Assembly: GCA_947378615.1 (NCBI GenBank)
Contig: CANCKV010000163.1
Span: forward strand, 1-7,048
Length of the DNA: 7,048 nucleotides
Reading direction: 5' to 3'
From: Chitinophagaceae bacterium
GTDB lineage: Bacteria; Bacteroidota; Bacteroidia; Chitinophagales; Chitinophagaceae
Made by a program: the position numbers and the translations under genes
Shown: positions 1 through 6,841 of the stretch, in pieces
How positions within the stretch are numbered: the stretch's first letter is position 1
How the letters are laid out: every line of letters begins with the position of its first letter
Notes under the pieces: model-generated
Told to the model about the DNA's origin: nothing
The model's database searches: none
Seen by the model: only the letters and a program-made list of their open reading frames with translations

Positions 1-25
1 GCATTGGCATTACAATAATCTTCCA
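1..25 (-). CDS. Possible 5' end of a minus-strand gene cut by the window edge
   Basis: Reading leftwards from an ATG at 25-23, eight codons stay open to the edge (MEDYCNAN). The bases just upstream of this ATG are A-rich, as is common at starts in Bacteroidota, and the gene would lie in the same direction as the transferase-like gene at 177-935. Eight codons are too few to prove coding: a plus-strand frame is also open from the edge to a stop near 51. No product can be named. This is recorded only so that the edge is not read as empty. Confidence 0.2.
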
Positions 26-176
26 TTTTTAATTAAAGTAATTAAGAAATGAGTTGCTTTTTGCATTGAAAATGAATGTTATGTAAAATATTATTTATTT
101 GAGAATATTATGTTTTATACTCTTCTTCATTCAGAATAAAGGGAAAATTGATTTTGTGAAAGATTATTTTTAGCAG
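26..176. other. AT-rich intergenic stretch, no convincing feature
   Basis: This segment follows the stop codon of the minus-strand gene at 177. I looked for a terminator for that gene and found only short A/T-only inverted repeats (for example around AATATT copies near 90-110), without a GC-containing stem or a clear T-run. No TAnnTTTG box is visible in the minus direction for a gene starting at 25. Confidence 0.5.
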
Positions 177-935
177 TTAAAAAAAGGCATTTATTTCGCT
201 TATAATTTCATTAGTTTCTTCTCTATTATTGATTAAAGGGACTAATATTGATTCATTAAATCTCTTCCAACGTTGAGTATCTGTATGGAAAACAGTTGCT
301 GCCTCTTTGCCAATAAATAATTTATAATCAAATTTTGGGAAGTTATTTACAATGTATCCCGGAGAATATATTGGGTAATTAAGTTGCTTTAAATAATCTA
401 TCGTTAGTAGAATCATATACTTACCTAGGCTATACTCTTTATATTCTGGATCAAAGAAATGGAGTATTGATGTGCCATAAGTTCCTCCTAAATAAAAGAT
501 ACCTGAGGCAATCAGTTTAGAACCATCAAAAACAGAGATTGTTTTACTATTAAAAACAGCTTCTTCGGCTTTTTCGTAACCGATTATATCTTCAATTCTA
601 CTACTTCGATTGAAATCAATTGAGGAAAGGTAGCGTTTATAAAGCTTTCTTTGATTCTGCTGAACTCTTTTGAACTCTTTTATTTTATAAGTAAATCTAC
701 TGTTTTTTTGTCTGATTCTTTTGTGAGACGAATGAGTCTTTATCTTATTAATATCAAAACGTAATGGATATACCTTATAAACGTCCGTTTTGTTTTCAAA
801 GTAATTGGTGAATACGAGATGAGTTATTGTTTCAAAATAATAGTTTGTAGGAAAAAATCCTTTAGAAATTAAGTTGTCAAATTCACTAGCAGATGATTCT
901 TCAAGTATTACAATTTTGTTATAAGCCTTCATCAT
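177..935 (-). CDS. Arginyl/leucyl-tRNA-protein transferase-like GNAT protein, cysteine-free
   Basis: The 252-residue product resembles the C-terminal catalytic half of arginyl- and leucyl-tRNA-protein transferases (ATE1/Bpt), which add an amino acid from a charged tRNA to a protein N-terminus. The best match to the family pattern is residues 133-208: a beta strand pair (SVFDGSKLIASGIFYLGG), then HFFDPEYKEYSLGKYMIL, then YPIYSPGYIV and FDYKLFIG. Upstream, YPLRFDI (56-62) and SHKRIRQKNS (70-79) align with the family's P-x-R and S-x-x-R-R regions, and KLYKRYL (97-103) with its L-Y-x-R-Y segment. In canonical enzymes cysteines precede P-x-R; here residues 26-56 have none, and the whole protein has no cysteine. 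I recall similar cysteine-poor proteins in other Bacteroidota, often annotated as arginyltransferases, so this looks like a lineage form rather than decay. No signal peptide, so cytoplasmic. Two tandem ATGs (935 and 932) are possible starts. Its real substrate is unknown. Confidence 0.72.
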   Translation of the reverse strand: MMKAYNKIVILEESSASEFDNLISKGFFPTNYYFETITHLVFTNYFENKTDVYKVYPLRFDINKIKTHSSHKRIRQKNSRFTYKIKEFKRVQQNQRKLYKRYLSSIDFNRSSRIEDIIGYEKAEEAVFNSKTISVFDGSKLIASGIFYLGGTYGTSILHFFDPEYKEYSLGKYMILLTIDYLKQLNYPIYSPGYIVNNFPKFDYKLFIGKEAATVFHTDTQRWKRFNESILVPLINNREETNEIISEINAFF

Positions 936-936
936 A

Positions 937-944
937 CAAAAATA
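937..944 (-). promoter_or_regulatory. Possible -7 box (TAnnTTTG) of the transferase-like gene
   Basis: On the minus strand TATTTTTG ends one base before the ATG at 935. It matches the Bacteroidota -7 consensus TAnnTTTG. A start of transcription five to seven bases downstream would fall at the second ATG (932), implying a leaderless message. No TTG-type -33 element is visible at the usual 17-23 bp distance, and such T-rich strings arise by chance in AT-rich DNA, so the call is weak. Confidence 0.25.
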
Positions 945-1088
945 AGTATAATAATTATATATGTGCTGCTTAGATGAACGACATTACATTAGATTTCTAC
1001 TTGAAATATTAACACTTTTCACGAAAGATATAGGTTTCAATAATTTTTATTCCCCAATTTCTTGAATTTATTACGGCTTTTATTAATG

Positions 1089-1113
1089 TCTCAATGAATC
1101 TCATTAGTTCTCA
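1089..1113. repeat. Three TCTCA direct repeats at 10-bp spacing
   Basis: TCTCA occurs at 1089-1093, 1099-1103 and 1109-1113, each separated by exactly five bases. A TC dinucleotide continues the same phase at 1119 and 1129. Repeats of about one helical turn resemble the half-site arrays bound by OmpR/PhoB-type response regulators, but no such regulator is encoded here and the function is unproven. Confidence 0.3.
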
Positions 1114-1267
1114 AATAATCGATACAAATCAAAGTGAATATTAAGATGAAATAGAACTGATTACTAATAAATTCTCTATATACCAATGTAAAAACTATCT
1201 GTATTATTATTGATAGAATATAATTTTTAGACAATTTTTCCCTTACTTATGATTACTCAACCTCTTT

Positions 1268-1302
1268 TTTGACAAAAAAATGCTAGTAAGCTAATAGCTT
1301 TA
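1268..1302 (+). promoter_or_regulatory. Possible upstream promoter of the PorW/SprE-like gene
   Basis: TTTG at 1268-1271 is followed after 23 bases by TAGCTTTA at 1295-1302, which fits the Bacteroidota TTTG...TAnnTTTG pattern except for the last base. The spacer is at the long end of the known range. Transcription would start near 1309, giving a leader of about 58 bases. The second element overlaps the palindrome at 1288-1300. Confidence 0.22.
1288..1300. repeat. 13-bp palindrome AAGCTAATAGCTT
   Basis: Two 6-base arms (AAGCTA and TAGCTT) flank a single central base. It lies about 37 bp upstream of the TATGTTTG box at 1337, where an activator or repressor could bind. The arms are mostly A/T, so chance is a fair explanation. 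Confidence 0.2.
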
Positions 1303-1336
1303 ATATTTTATTACGTTTTCTTACAGCCGAATAATT

Positions 1337-1344
1337 TATGTTTG
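1337..1344 (+). promoter_or_regulatory. Likely -7 box (TATGTTTG) of the porW/sprE-like operon
   Basis: TATGTTTG matches TAnnTTTG exactly. Transcription would begin around 1349-1352, giving a leader of roughly 15-18 bases before the ATG at 1367. That geometry helps choose this ATG over an in-frame TTG at 1352, which would sit at or before the RNA start. A clear TTG -33 element is missing at the expected place (around 1311-1319 the sequence is TTACGTTTT), which limits confidence. Confidence 0.4.
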
Positions 1345-1366
1345 TGGGCTATTGACTTTAGTAACA

Positions 1367-4312
1367 ATGATAAAATGCACACGCTTTATTGTTTTATCCA
1401 TCTTTTTCTTGTTTATACAGGCTACAATAAGCTTTGCTCAACCAGGTTCAAGTATTGATTTAGAAGGACAAAAACCATCAAGATATTCTGAAAGAAGATT
1501 AATATCGGAAAAATCAGGGGAATCAGGGTTTACAGACTTTAAACATTTTTTTCAAAATTTGTTTACTCATTACAATTATTATTTCAATGCCAATAATAAA
1601 GTGAATGAAATTATTGACCGTGCGAAAGATTTAAACAAAGACGATTATACTCAATTACTCTCATTTTATAACTATAGTTTAGACAATACCTCAAAGGATA
1701 AGGTTCAAATTGATTCTGTCATTTACAAAGTAACAGCAGGTGTATTATTGCATGATCTTCGTAGTGATTGGGTGGATAATATGTATATGTTGATGGGAAA
1801 AGCTTTTTTATTAAAAAAAGATTTTGATTCAGCTGCACATGTTTTTCAATATATCAATTATGCTTGGGGACCAAAAGATGTTGGTTATGATTTACCGATA
1901 GGTAGTAATATTAGCAATGACAAGGGGATTTTTACTATTTCTACTGAAGAAAAAAAACATTGGATAGGTCGAGTCTTTCAACGAACTTTGAGTAGAAATG
2001 AAAGTTTTTTGTGGCGTGTAAGAACATTCCTTGAGCAAGAAAAAACATCGGAAGCAGATGGGTTATTGGCAATTTTACGTGTGGATCCTAATTTTCCTAA
2101 GAGATTGAAAGCTCCTTTACATGAAATGATTGCCTATTCTTATTATAAACAACAGATTTATGATAGTGCCGCATGGCATTTGCAAAGAGCTTTAAGTCAA
2201 GCAGACGGGGCATTTGAACATGCACGATGGGAATATCTCATCGGACAAATGTTAGCTTATGGTAAGAATAACGATTCTTTAGCGGCTTCTTTTTTTGCTA
2301 GAAGTATTTCTCATACTACAGACCCCTTAATGGAAGTTTTTGCTAGGTTAAATATCGTAAATCTTAACTCAAAAAAGAAAGGATATTCTATCAGGGATAA
2401 TATCAACGAATTATATAGGCTTGGACGGAAAGATAGATTTGTAAATTATAGGGATGTTATCTATTATGTTGCTGGATTACTTGAGAGACAAGATAATAAT
2501 AACAAAGGAGCTGTAAAGGCTTTAAATAAGAGCTTAAAGAACTATAATGCTGATAATCCATTTCAGCAACAAAAAAGTTTTCTGTTATTAGCTGATACTT
2601 ATTTTGATATGAAAGAGTTTAGGCTTTCATATAATAATTATGATAGCATAAAAAGTCTGGAAGGGTTTACGGATGTTGAAAAGACTAGAATAGAGGATAG
2701 GAGAGGAGCACTAAAAATAATTGCTGGTAATATTTCAACTGTACAAGAACAAGATAGCTTGCAAAGGGTTGCATCAATGGATGATAAACCTAGAAAAGCA
2801 CTTATAAAAAAGTTATTGAAACAACTATTGAAAGAAAAAGGAATAAAGGAATCTGCAGCACTTGATTTTGGAGATGAAAATGCAACCTTGAATTCGAATT
2901 CTACGTCACCTACTTTGTTTAGTAATAATACAGGTGCATTTTACTTTAATATTCCTGATTTAGTTCAGAGTGGTCAAAAGGAATTTAAGGCAAGATGGGG
3001 GACAAGGGCGAATACGGATAATTGGCAACGCCAAGAGGCTGTCAATAAGCCGCAACAAACCCCTGATGCAAATCCAGGAGACATGAACATGGCAATTGGT
3101 AGTGATATCGATCTTCCTCCTGTAGCTAAGAAAGCTGTGGATGAACCGAAAAAAGAAAAAGACCTGACCTATGAAGGTATGATGGCTGATTTGCCATTAC
3201 GACCCGAACAAAAGCAGAAATCGGATTCTAGTATTGCGATAGCATTATTTTCCAATGGAATTACTTTTCAGAATAATTTGAGAGATTATCCAATGGCAAT
3301 TTATAATTATGAAGAATTGTTGAGGAGATTCCCTAATCATAAAAATATAGAACAATCAACATACAATCTTAGTTTTTGTTATTGGAAGTTGGGAAAATCT
3401 GAGCTATCTGATTCAATGGCTACTAAATTAAAAAAGGATTTCCCCAAAGGACAATATACCGCTAAACTGGAAAAAGGTTTTGAAAGAGATTTCTCTCCTG
3501 ATGATACTACTTTAACTTATCAGCATATATATAATCAGTTTTTGTCAGGTGATTTTGAGAATGCGCAAGTGGAAAAAGCTGCAGCAGATAAAAAGTATGG
3601 ACAATCAAATTGGACACCACAAATGATGTTTATTGAGTCTGTATATTATATTTCAAGGCGAATTGATCACAGGGCAATCAGCAAATTAGAAGAGTTAGTA
3701 CGTTATTATCCTAACTCTCCCCTCACAGAAAGGGCAAACAGGATGATAGATGTATTATTGCGCAGACAACAAATAGAAGATCACCTTACTTATTATACAG
3801 AGCCTCTTCACACTGATGCTGATGATGATACGGCTTTAATTAAGAAACCTAAAACATTGAAAGAGGCATTGCAAGACATTGTAAATAGTATTAAGTCTGA
3901 TTCTGTAGCAAAACCCAAAGATTCTACTGATTTTATCTACGACCCAACAGAGCGGCACTTTGCAGTGATGCAATTAGATAATGTCGATAAGGTATTCATG
4001 AATGAGGTAGGCAATTCATTTAATATGTTCAATAAGCAAAACTTTTATAGTGATCAGATAGAAATGGCTTCTGAAAAAATTGATGAACAATACACTTTAG
4101 TTTATTTTGGTGCATTTCCAGATGCTGATGCCGCATTAGCTTATACTGATAAGGTTAAGCCTTATGTCGCAAAGACTATTGTGCCATGGTTGCCTGCCAA
4201 TAAGTACAAGTTAATTATCATTAGCATTTCAAATTTACAATTATTACAAAAGAATAAGTTGATTGGAAAGTATGATGAATTTATTAAAAGGATATTTCCA
4301 ACTAGATTTTAA
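1367..4312 (+). CDS. porW: PorW/SprE-like TPR protein of type IX secretion / gliding
   Basis: The 981-residue product looks like the large periplasmic TPR protein known as PorW (Porphyromonas) or SprE (Flavobacterium), needed for type IX secretion and gliding. Residues 1-24 form a signal peptide with an A-x-A-like end (SFA/Q). Residues 56-165 contain the family's N-terminal helical block, with a TPR-like unit MGKAFLLKKDFDSAAHVFQ (143-161); another lies at 254-276. A basic helix (476-492) and a polar linker precede the conserved-looking segment GAFYFNIP...WGTRANTDNW (523-553). Further TPR units cover about 625-800, including YPMAIYNYEELLRRFPNH (641-658). The last ~120 residues form a domain I associate with this family (YTLVYFGAFPDADAAL, then IVPWLPANKYKLIIIS). 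The described homologues are lipoproteins, but no lipobox is seen here: the only cysteines are Cys4, before the hydrophobic core, and Cys671. I start at ATG 1367, not TTG 1352, because of the promoter position. The symbol is by resemblance; sprE is the alternative name. Confidence 0.78.
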   Translation: MIKCTRFIVLSIFFLFIQATISFAQPGSSIDLEGQKPSRYSERRLISEKSGESGFTDFKHFFQNLFTHYNYYFNANNKVNEIIDRAKDLNKDDYTQLLSFYNYSLDNTSKDKVQIDSVIYKVTAGVLLHDLRSDWVDNMYMLMGKAFLLKKDFDSAAHVFQYINYAWGPKDVGYDLPIGSNISNDKGIFTISTEEKKHWIGRVFQRTLSRNESFLWRVRTFLEQEKTSEADGLLAILRVDPNFPKRLKAPLHEMIAYSYYKQQIYDSAAWHLQRALSQADGAFEHARWEYLIGQMLAYGKNNDSLAASFFARSISHTTDPLMEVFARLNIVNLNSKKKGYSIRDNINELYRLGRKDRFVNYRDVIYYVAGLLERQDNNNKGAVKALNKSLKNYNADNPFQQQKSFLLLADTYFDMKEFRLSYNNYDSIKSLEGFTDVEKTRIEDRRGALKIIAGNISTVQEQDSLQRVASMDDKPRKALIKKLLKQLLKEKGIKESAALDFGDENATLNSNSTSPTLFSNNTGAFYFNIPDLVQSGQKEFKARWGTRANTDNWQRQEAVNKPQQTPDANPGDMNMAIGSDIDLPPVAKKAVDEPKKEKDLTYEGMMADLPLRPEQKQKSDSSIAIALFSNGITFQNNLRDYPMAIYNYEELLRRFPNHKNIEQSTYNLSFCYWKLGKSELSDSMATKLKKDFPKGQYTAKLEKGFERDFSPDDTTLTYQHIYNQFLSGDFENAQVEKAAADKKYGQSNWTPQMMFIESVYYISRRIDHRAISKLEELVRYYPNSPLTERANRMIDVLLRRQQIEDHLTYYTEPLHTDADDDTALIKKPKTLKEALQDIVNSIKSDSVAKPKDSTDFIYDPTERHFAVMQLDNVDKVFMNEVGNSFNMFNKQNFYSDQIEMASEKIDEQYTLVYFGAFPDADAALAYTDKVKPYVAKTIVPWLPANKYKLIIISISNLQLLQKNKLIGKYDEFIKRIFPTRF

Positions 4313-4331
4313 ATATTAAATTATTTTGGAA

Positions 4332-6806
4332 ATGAAATTCACCGCTAGTAACAAAAGAAAAAGCAATAATTTGGATATGAGTAAATCGGTAAATATATTT
4401 TGGAAAGTGTTTTTGGGACTTGTTGGATTAGTCATCGTTATCATCATCATGGCAAACTTTGGTTGGTTAGGAGAGATGCCTTCTATCTCTGATATTGAAA
4501 ATCCTACTGCAAAACAATCAACTCAAGTCTATGCTCAAGATGGTACATTGATGGGGAAGTATTATTTGGAAGATAGAGTCAATGTGGAGTATAAAGATAT
4601 TAGCCAATATGTAGTGAAGGCATTGGTTGCAACAGAAGATGAAAGGTTTTATGAACATAGTGGTGTAGATGGTCGGGCATTATTAAGAGCGTTTGTATTT
4701 TTAGGAAAGCAGGGTGGGGCAAGTACAATTACAATGCAGACTGCAAAAAACCTTTTTACAAGTTATAAAAGAAATAAAGTAATACGCTCTTTACAAAAAT
4801 TAAAAGAAGCCATTATTGCGATAAAGCTAGAGCACAATTTTACCAAAGATGAAATAATTACCTTGTATTTGAATACAGTGCCTTTTGGAGATAATGTTTT
4901 TGGAATAAGAAATGCCTCAAAGACATTCTTTCAAAAGGAACCTGATCGTATTAATATACAAGAAGCTGCTGTATTGATAGGAATGTTGAAGGGATCTAAC
5001 TTGTATAATCCTAGGATTAATCCAAAGAAGTCGCTTGACAGACGTAACGTAGTATTAGATCAGATGGTTAGGAATAACTTTTTGTCAAATGAAGAAGCTA
5101 CAAAACTGAAGTTGACACCAATAGATTTGAATTATAAAAAACTAGATGAAACGACTGGTTTAGGCCCTTATTTTAGAATGGTGTTAGGAGAAGAAATGAA
5201 GAAATGGTGTAAAGAGCATAAAAAAAGTAATGGTGAAAATTATGATTTGTATAGGGATGGGTTGAAGATTTACACAACTATCAATCCTCGTATGCAATTA
5301 TATGCAGAGGAGGCCGTTGCAAAGCACATGAGTTACATGCAGAAAATAATGAATCAGCAAACCTATATCAAGGATGGTTCTGTATGGAATGGATATGAAA
5401 ATGTGTTAAAGGCAGGCATGCATCAAAGTGATCGTTGGAAGAATTTATCTAGGTTAGGTATGAAGGATGAAGATATCGAAAAGAATTTCAATGTACCTGT
5501 AAAGATGAAAGTATTTGCATGGAATAATAAGCGTTCAACTGATACCGTAATGACTCCAATGGATTCCATAAAATATCATAGACAGATGATGGAAAGTGGG
5601 TTCATGGCAATGGATGCAGCAAGTGGTGAAGTAAGGGCTTGGGTAGGTGGAATTGATTTTAAGACCTTTAAATACGACCACGTTAATTTCAATACTAAAC
5701 GACAAGTAGGTTCTACGATGAAACCTTTGTTATATAGTTTGGCAATTGAAGAGGCTGGATTTACTCCTAATACTGTAGTATATGATCAACAGCAAAGTTT
5801 TGGTGCGTTTGGAATGGTGCCTGCAACCCCTAAGTCTTGTTCTGGAGAAGCTATGCCTATGGCACAGGCTTTGTCTTTATCAAAAAATTGTGCTACTGCC
5901 TATATCATGAAACAACTTGATGGAGTTGGGAATAATTCAGCTAAAAGATTCGTTGATTTTTTGAATAATAAATGTGGCCTGCAAACCAAGATTGACCCGA
6001 ATCCTTCAATTGCATTAGGTGCCTGTGAAATTTCATTGTTCGAGATGATGCAGGCTTATAGTATGTTTCCTGGGCGTGGGTTTAATGTGAAACCAATCTT
6101 TATTTCAAGGATTGAGGACAAGAATGGAAATACCATCCAAAATTTTTTACCACAAAGAAAGGAAGTAATCAGTGATGTAACGGCTTATTCTGTTATTAAA
6201 ATGATGCAGGGAGTCATGCAATTCGGTACTGGGCGAAGTATTGCCAATTATGATATTCAAGGGGAGATTGCAGGGAAAACAGGGACTACAAATGATAATA
6301 GTGATGCATGGTTTATGGGCTATACCCCTCAATTACTTTGTGGCGCTTGGGTAGGAAATGATGATAGGTTCATACGTATCAAATCAACTGCGCTAGGGCA
6401 GGGATCGCAGGCAGCAATGCCTATTTGGGCTTATTTTTATGAAAAAGTATTGAAGGATAAGAATTTAGTTGGAATAGATCCTAATGCTACATTCGTTAAG
6501 CCTGAGTTGATGAAAGAAGATATAAATTTTGATATCATCAATAAAATTGCACCCACACTAGGTGCTGAAGGTGCTGACATGGGAAATGGTACTTCTTCTG
6601 ATTATGGTGGTGAGATTCCTAAAGATATTAAACCTGAAAATGATATTAAGCCTGAATCTCAATTAGCACCAAAGTCTGAAGATATTAATAAACCTGAAAA
6701 GAATAAACAAAAGTCAATACCTCAAAACAGCAATAAGTCTGCTGCTAATTTACCAAATGATGGGAAGGAACCTCAACCTAAAGCAGTTATGAGAAAGAAA
6801 TTGTAA
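4332..6806 (+). CDS. Class A penicillin-binding protein (PBP1A-type, GT51 + transpeptidase)
   Basis: This bifunctional peptidoglycan synthase polymerises lipid II into glycan strands and cross-links the stem peptides at the outer face of the inner membrane. Residues 24-41 are a membrane anchor after a short basic cytoplasmic tail. The GT51 domain shows ATEDERFYEHSGVD with catalytic Glu102, then GASTITMQTAKN (129-140) and a third motif, KLKEAIIAIKLE, with Glu159. The transpeptidase domain shows GSTMKP with nucleophile Ser461 and Lys464, SKN at 517-519 and KTGTT starting at 649. All key residues are present, so the enzyme should be active. The second GT motif has Met135 where many relatives have a first Gln; the second Gln (136) is kept. 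The tail after about residue 745 is polar, rich in Lys, Pro and Glu, with DIKPE repeats. The gene lies 19 bp after the upstream gene with no promoter or terminator between. ATG 4332 is my choice; ATG 4377 (MSKSVNIFW) is a serious alternative, and TTG 4326 is less likely. Confidence 0.95.
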   Translation: MKFTASNKRKSNNLDMSKSVNIFWKVFLGLVGLVIVIIIMANFGWLGEMPSISDIENPTAKQSTQVYAQDGTLMGKYYLEDRVNVEYKDISQYVVKALVATEDERFYEHSGVDGRALLRAFVFLGKQGGASTITMQTAKNLFTSYKRNKVIRSLQKLKEAIIAIKLEHNFTKDEIITLYLNTVPFGDNVFGIRNASKTFFQKEPDRINIQEAAVLIGMLKGSNLYNPRINPKKSLDRRNVVLDQMVRNNFLSNEEATKLKLTPIDLNYKKLDETTGLGPYFRMVLGEEMKKWCKEHKKSNGENYDLYRDGLKIYTTINPRMQLYAEEAVAKHMSYMQKIMNQQTYIKDGSVWNGYENVLKAGMHQSDRWKNLSRLGMKDEDIEKNFNVPVKMKVFAWNNKRSTDTVMTPMDSIKYHRQMMESGFMAMDAASGEVRAWVGGIDFKTFKYDHVNFNTKRQVGSTMKPLLYSLAIEEAGFTPNTVVYDQQQSFGAFGMVPATPKSCSGEAMPMAQALSLSKNCATAYIMKQLDGVGNNSAKRFVDFLNNKCGLQTKIDPNPSIALGACEISLFEMMQAYSMFPGRGFNVKPIFISRIEDKNGNTIQNFLPQRKEVISDVTAYSVIKMMQGVMQFGTGRSIANYDIQGEIAGKTGTTNDNSDAWFMGYTPQLLCGAWVGNDDRFIRIKSTALGQGSQAAMPIWAYFYEKVLKDKNLVGIDPNATFVKPELMKEDINFDIINKIAPTLGAEGADMGNGTSSDYGGEIPKDIKPENDIKPESQLAPKSEDINKPEKNKQKSIPQNSNKSAANLPNDGKEPQPKAVMRKKL
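6624..6698 (+). repeat. DIKPE-type repeats in the penicillin-binding protein tail
   Basis: Within the end of the penicillin-binding protein gene, GATATTAA recurs at 6624, 6642 and 6681, each time followed within a few bases by an AA(A/G)CCTGAA-like string. It encodes DIKPE (residues 765-769), DIKPE (771-775) and DINKPE (784-789). The copies have diverged slightly at DNA level. They look like small internal duplications in a disordered tail rather than a folded domain. Confidence 0.5.
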
Positions 6807-6841
6807 TAATCAGATATTTGATAATTGATTATAGTTAACAT

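Larger units (their letters stand above)
936..1366. other. Divergent intergenic region of 431 bp
   Basis: This very AT-rich stretch separates the minus-strand transferase-like gene from the plus-strand PorW/SprE-like gene. All three frames on both strands are broken by stops, and I see no tRNA or other structured RNA. It holds candidate promoters near both ends, three TCTCA repeats at exact 10-bp spacing (1089-1113) and a 13-bp palindrome (1288-1300), each listed separately. Confidence 0.6.

Noticed and set aside
90..110. A/T-only inverted repeat, considered as a terminator for the minus-strand gene ending at 177
   Set aside because: The stem is about six A/T pairs built on self-complementary AATATT with no GC core, so it would be too weak to terminate.
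177..935. Possible decay of the transferase-like gene, given the missing cysteines
   Set aside because: The reading frame is intact over 252 codons, and the catalytic-half pattern is well kept. The cysteine loss looks like a family feature, not a pseudogene sign.
1001..1040. Inverted repeat TTGAAA ... TTTCAA (1001-1006 and 1035-1040), considered as a hairpin RNA or operator
   Set aside because: The six-base A/T-rich stem has a loop of about 28 bases and no T-run, so it is expected by chance in such AT-rich sequence.
1269..1297. TTGACA followed after 17 bases by TAATAG, resembling an E. coli-type sigma-70 promoter
   Set aside because: The -10 part matches TATAAT at only three of six positions, and the main sigma factor of Bacteroidota uses a different -7/-33 pattern. 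The TTTG here was instead considered as part of a Bacteroidota-type promoter.
1338..1355. Five-codon upstream frame (ATG TTT GTG GGC TAT TGA) before the PorW/SprE-like gene, considered as a leader peptide
   Set aside because: Its ATG overlaps the probable -7 promoter box, so it would not be in the transcript. It has no attenuator structure or runs of regulatory codons.
6147..6332. A 61-codon open frame on the minus strand inside the penicillin-binding protein gene
   Set aside because: It lies wholly opposite the transpeptidase coding region, including the KTG motif. Its product has no recognisable pattern, and no promoter is visible, so it is a shadow frame.
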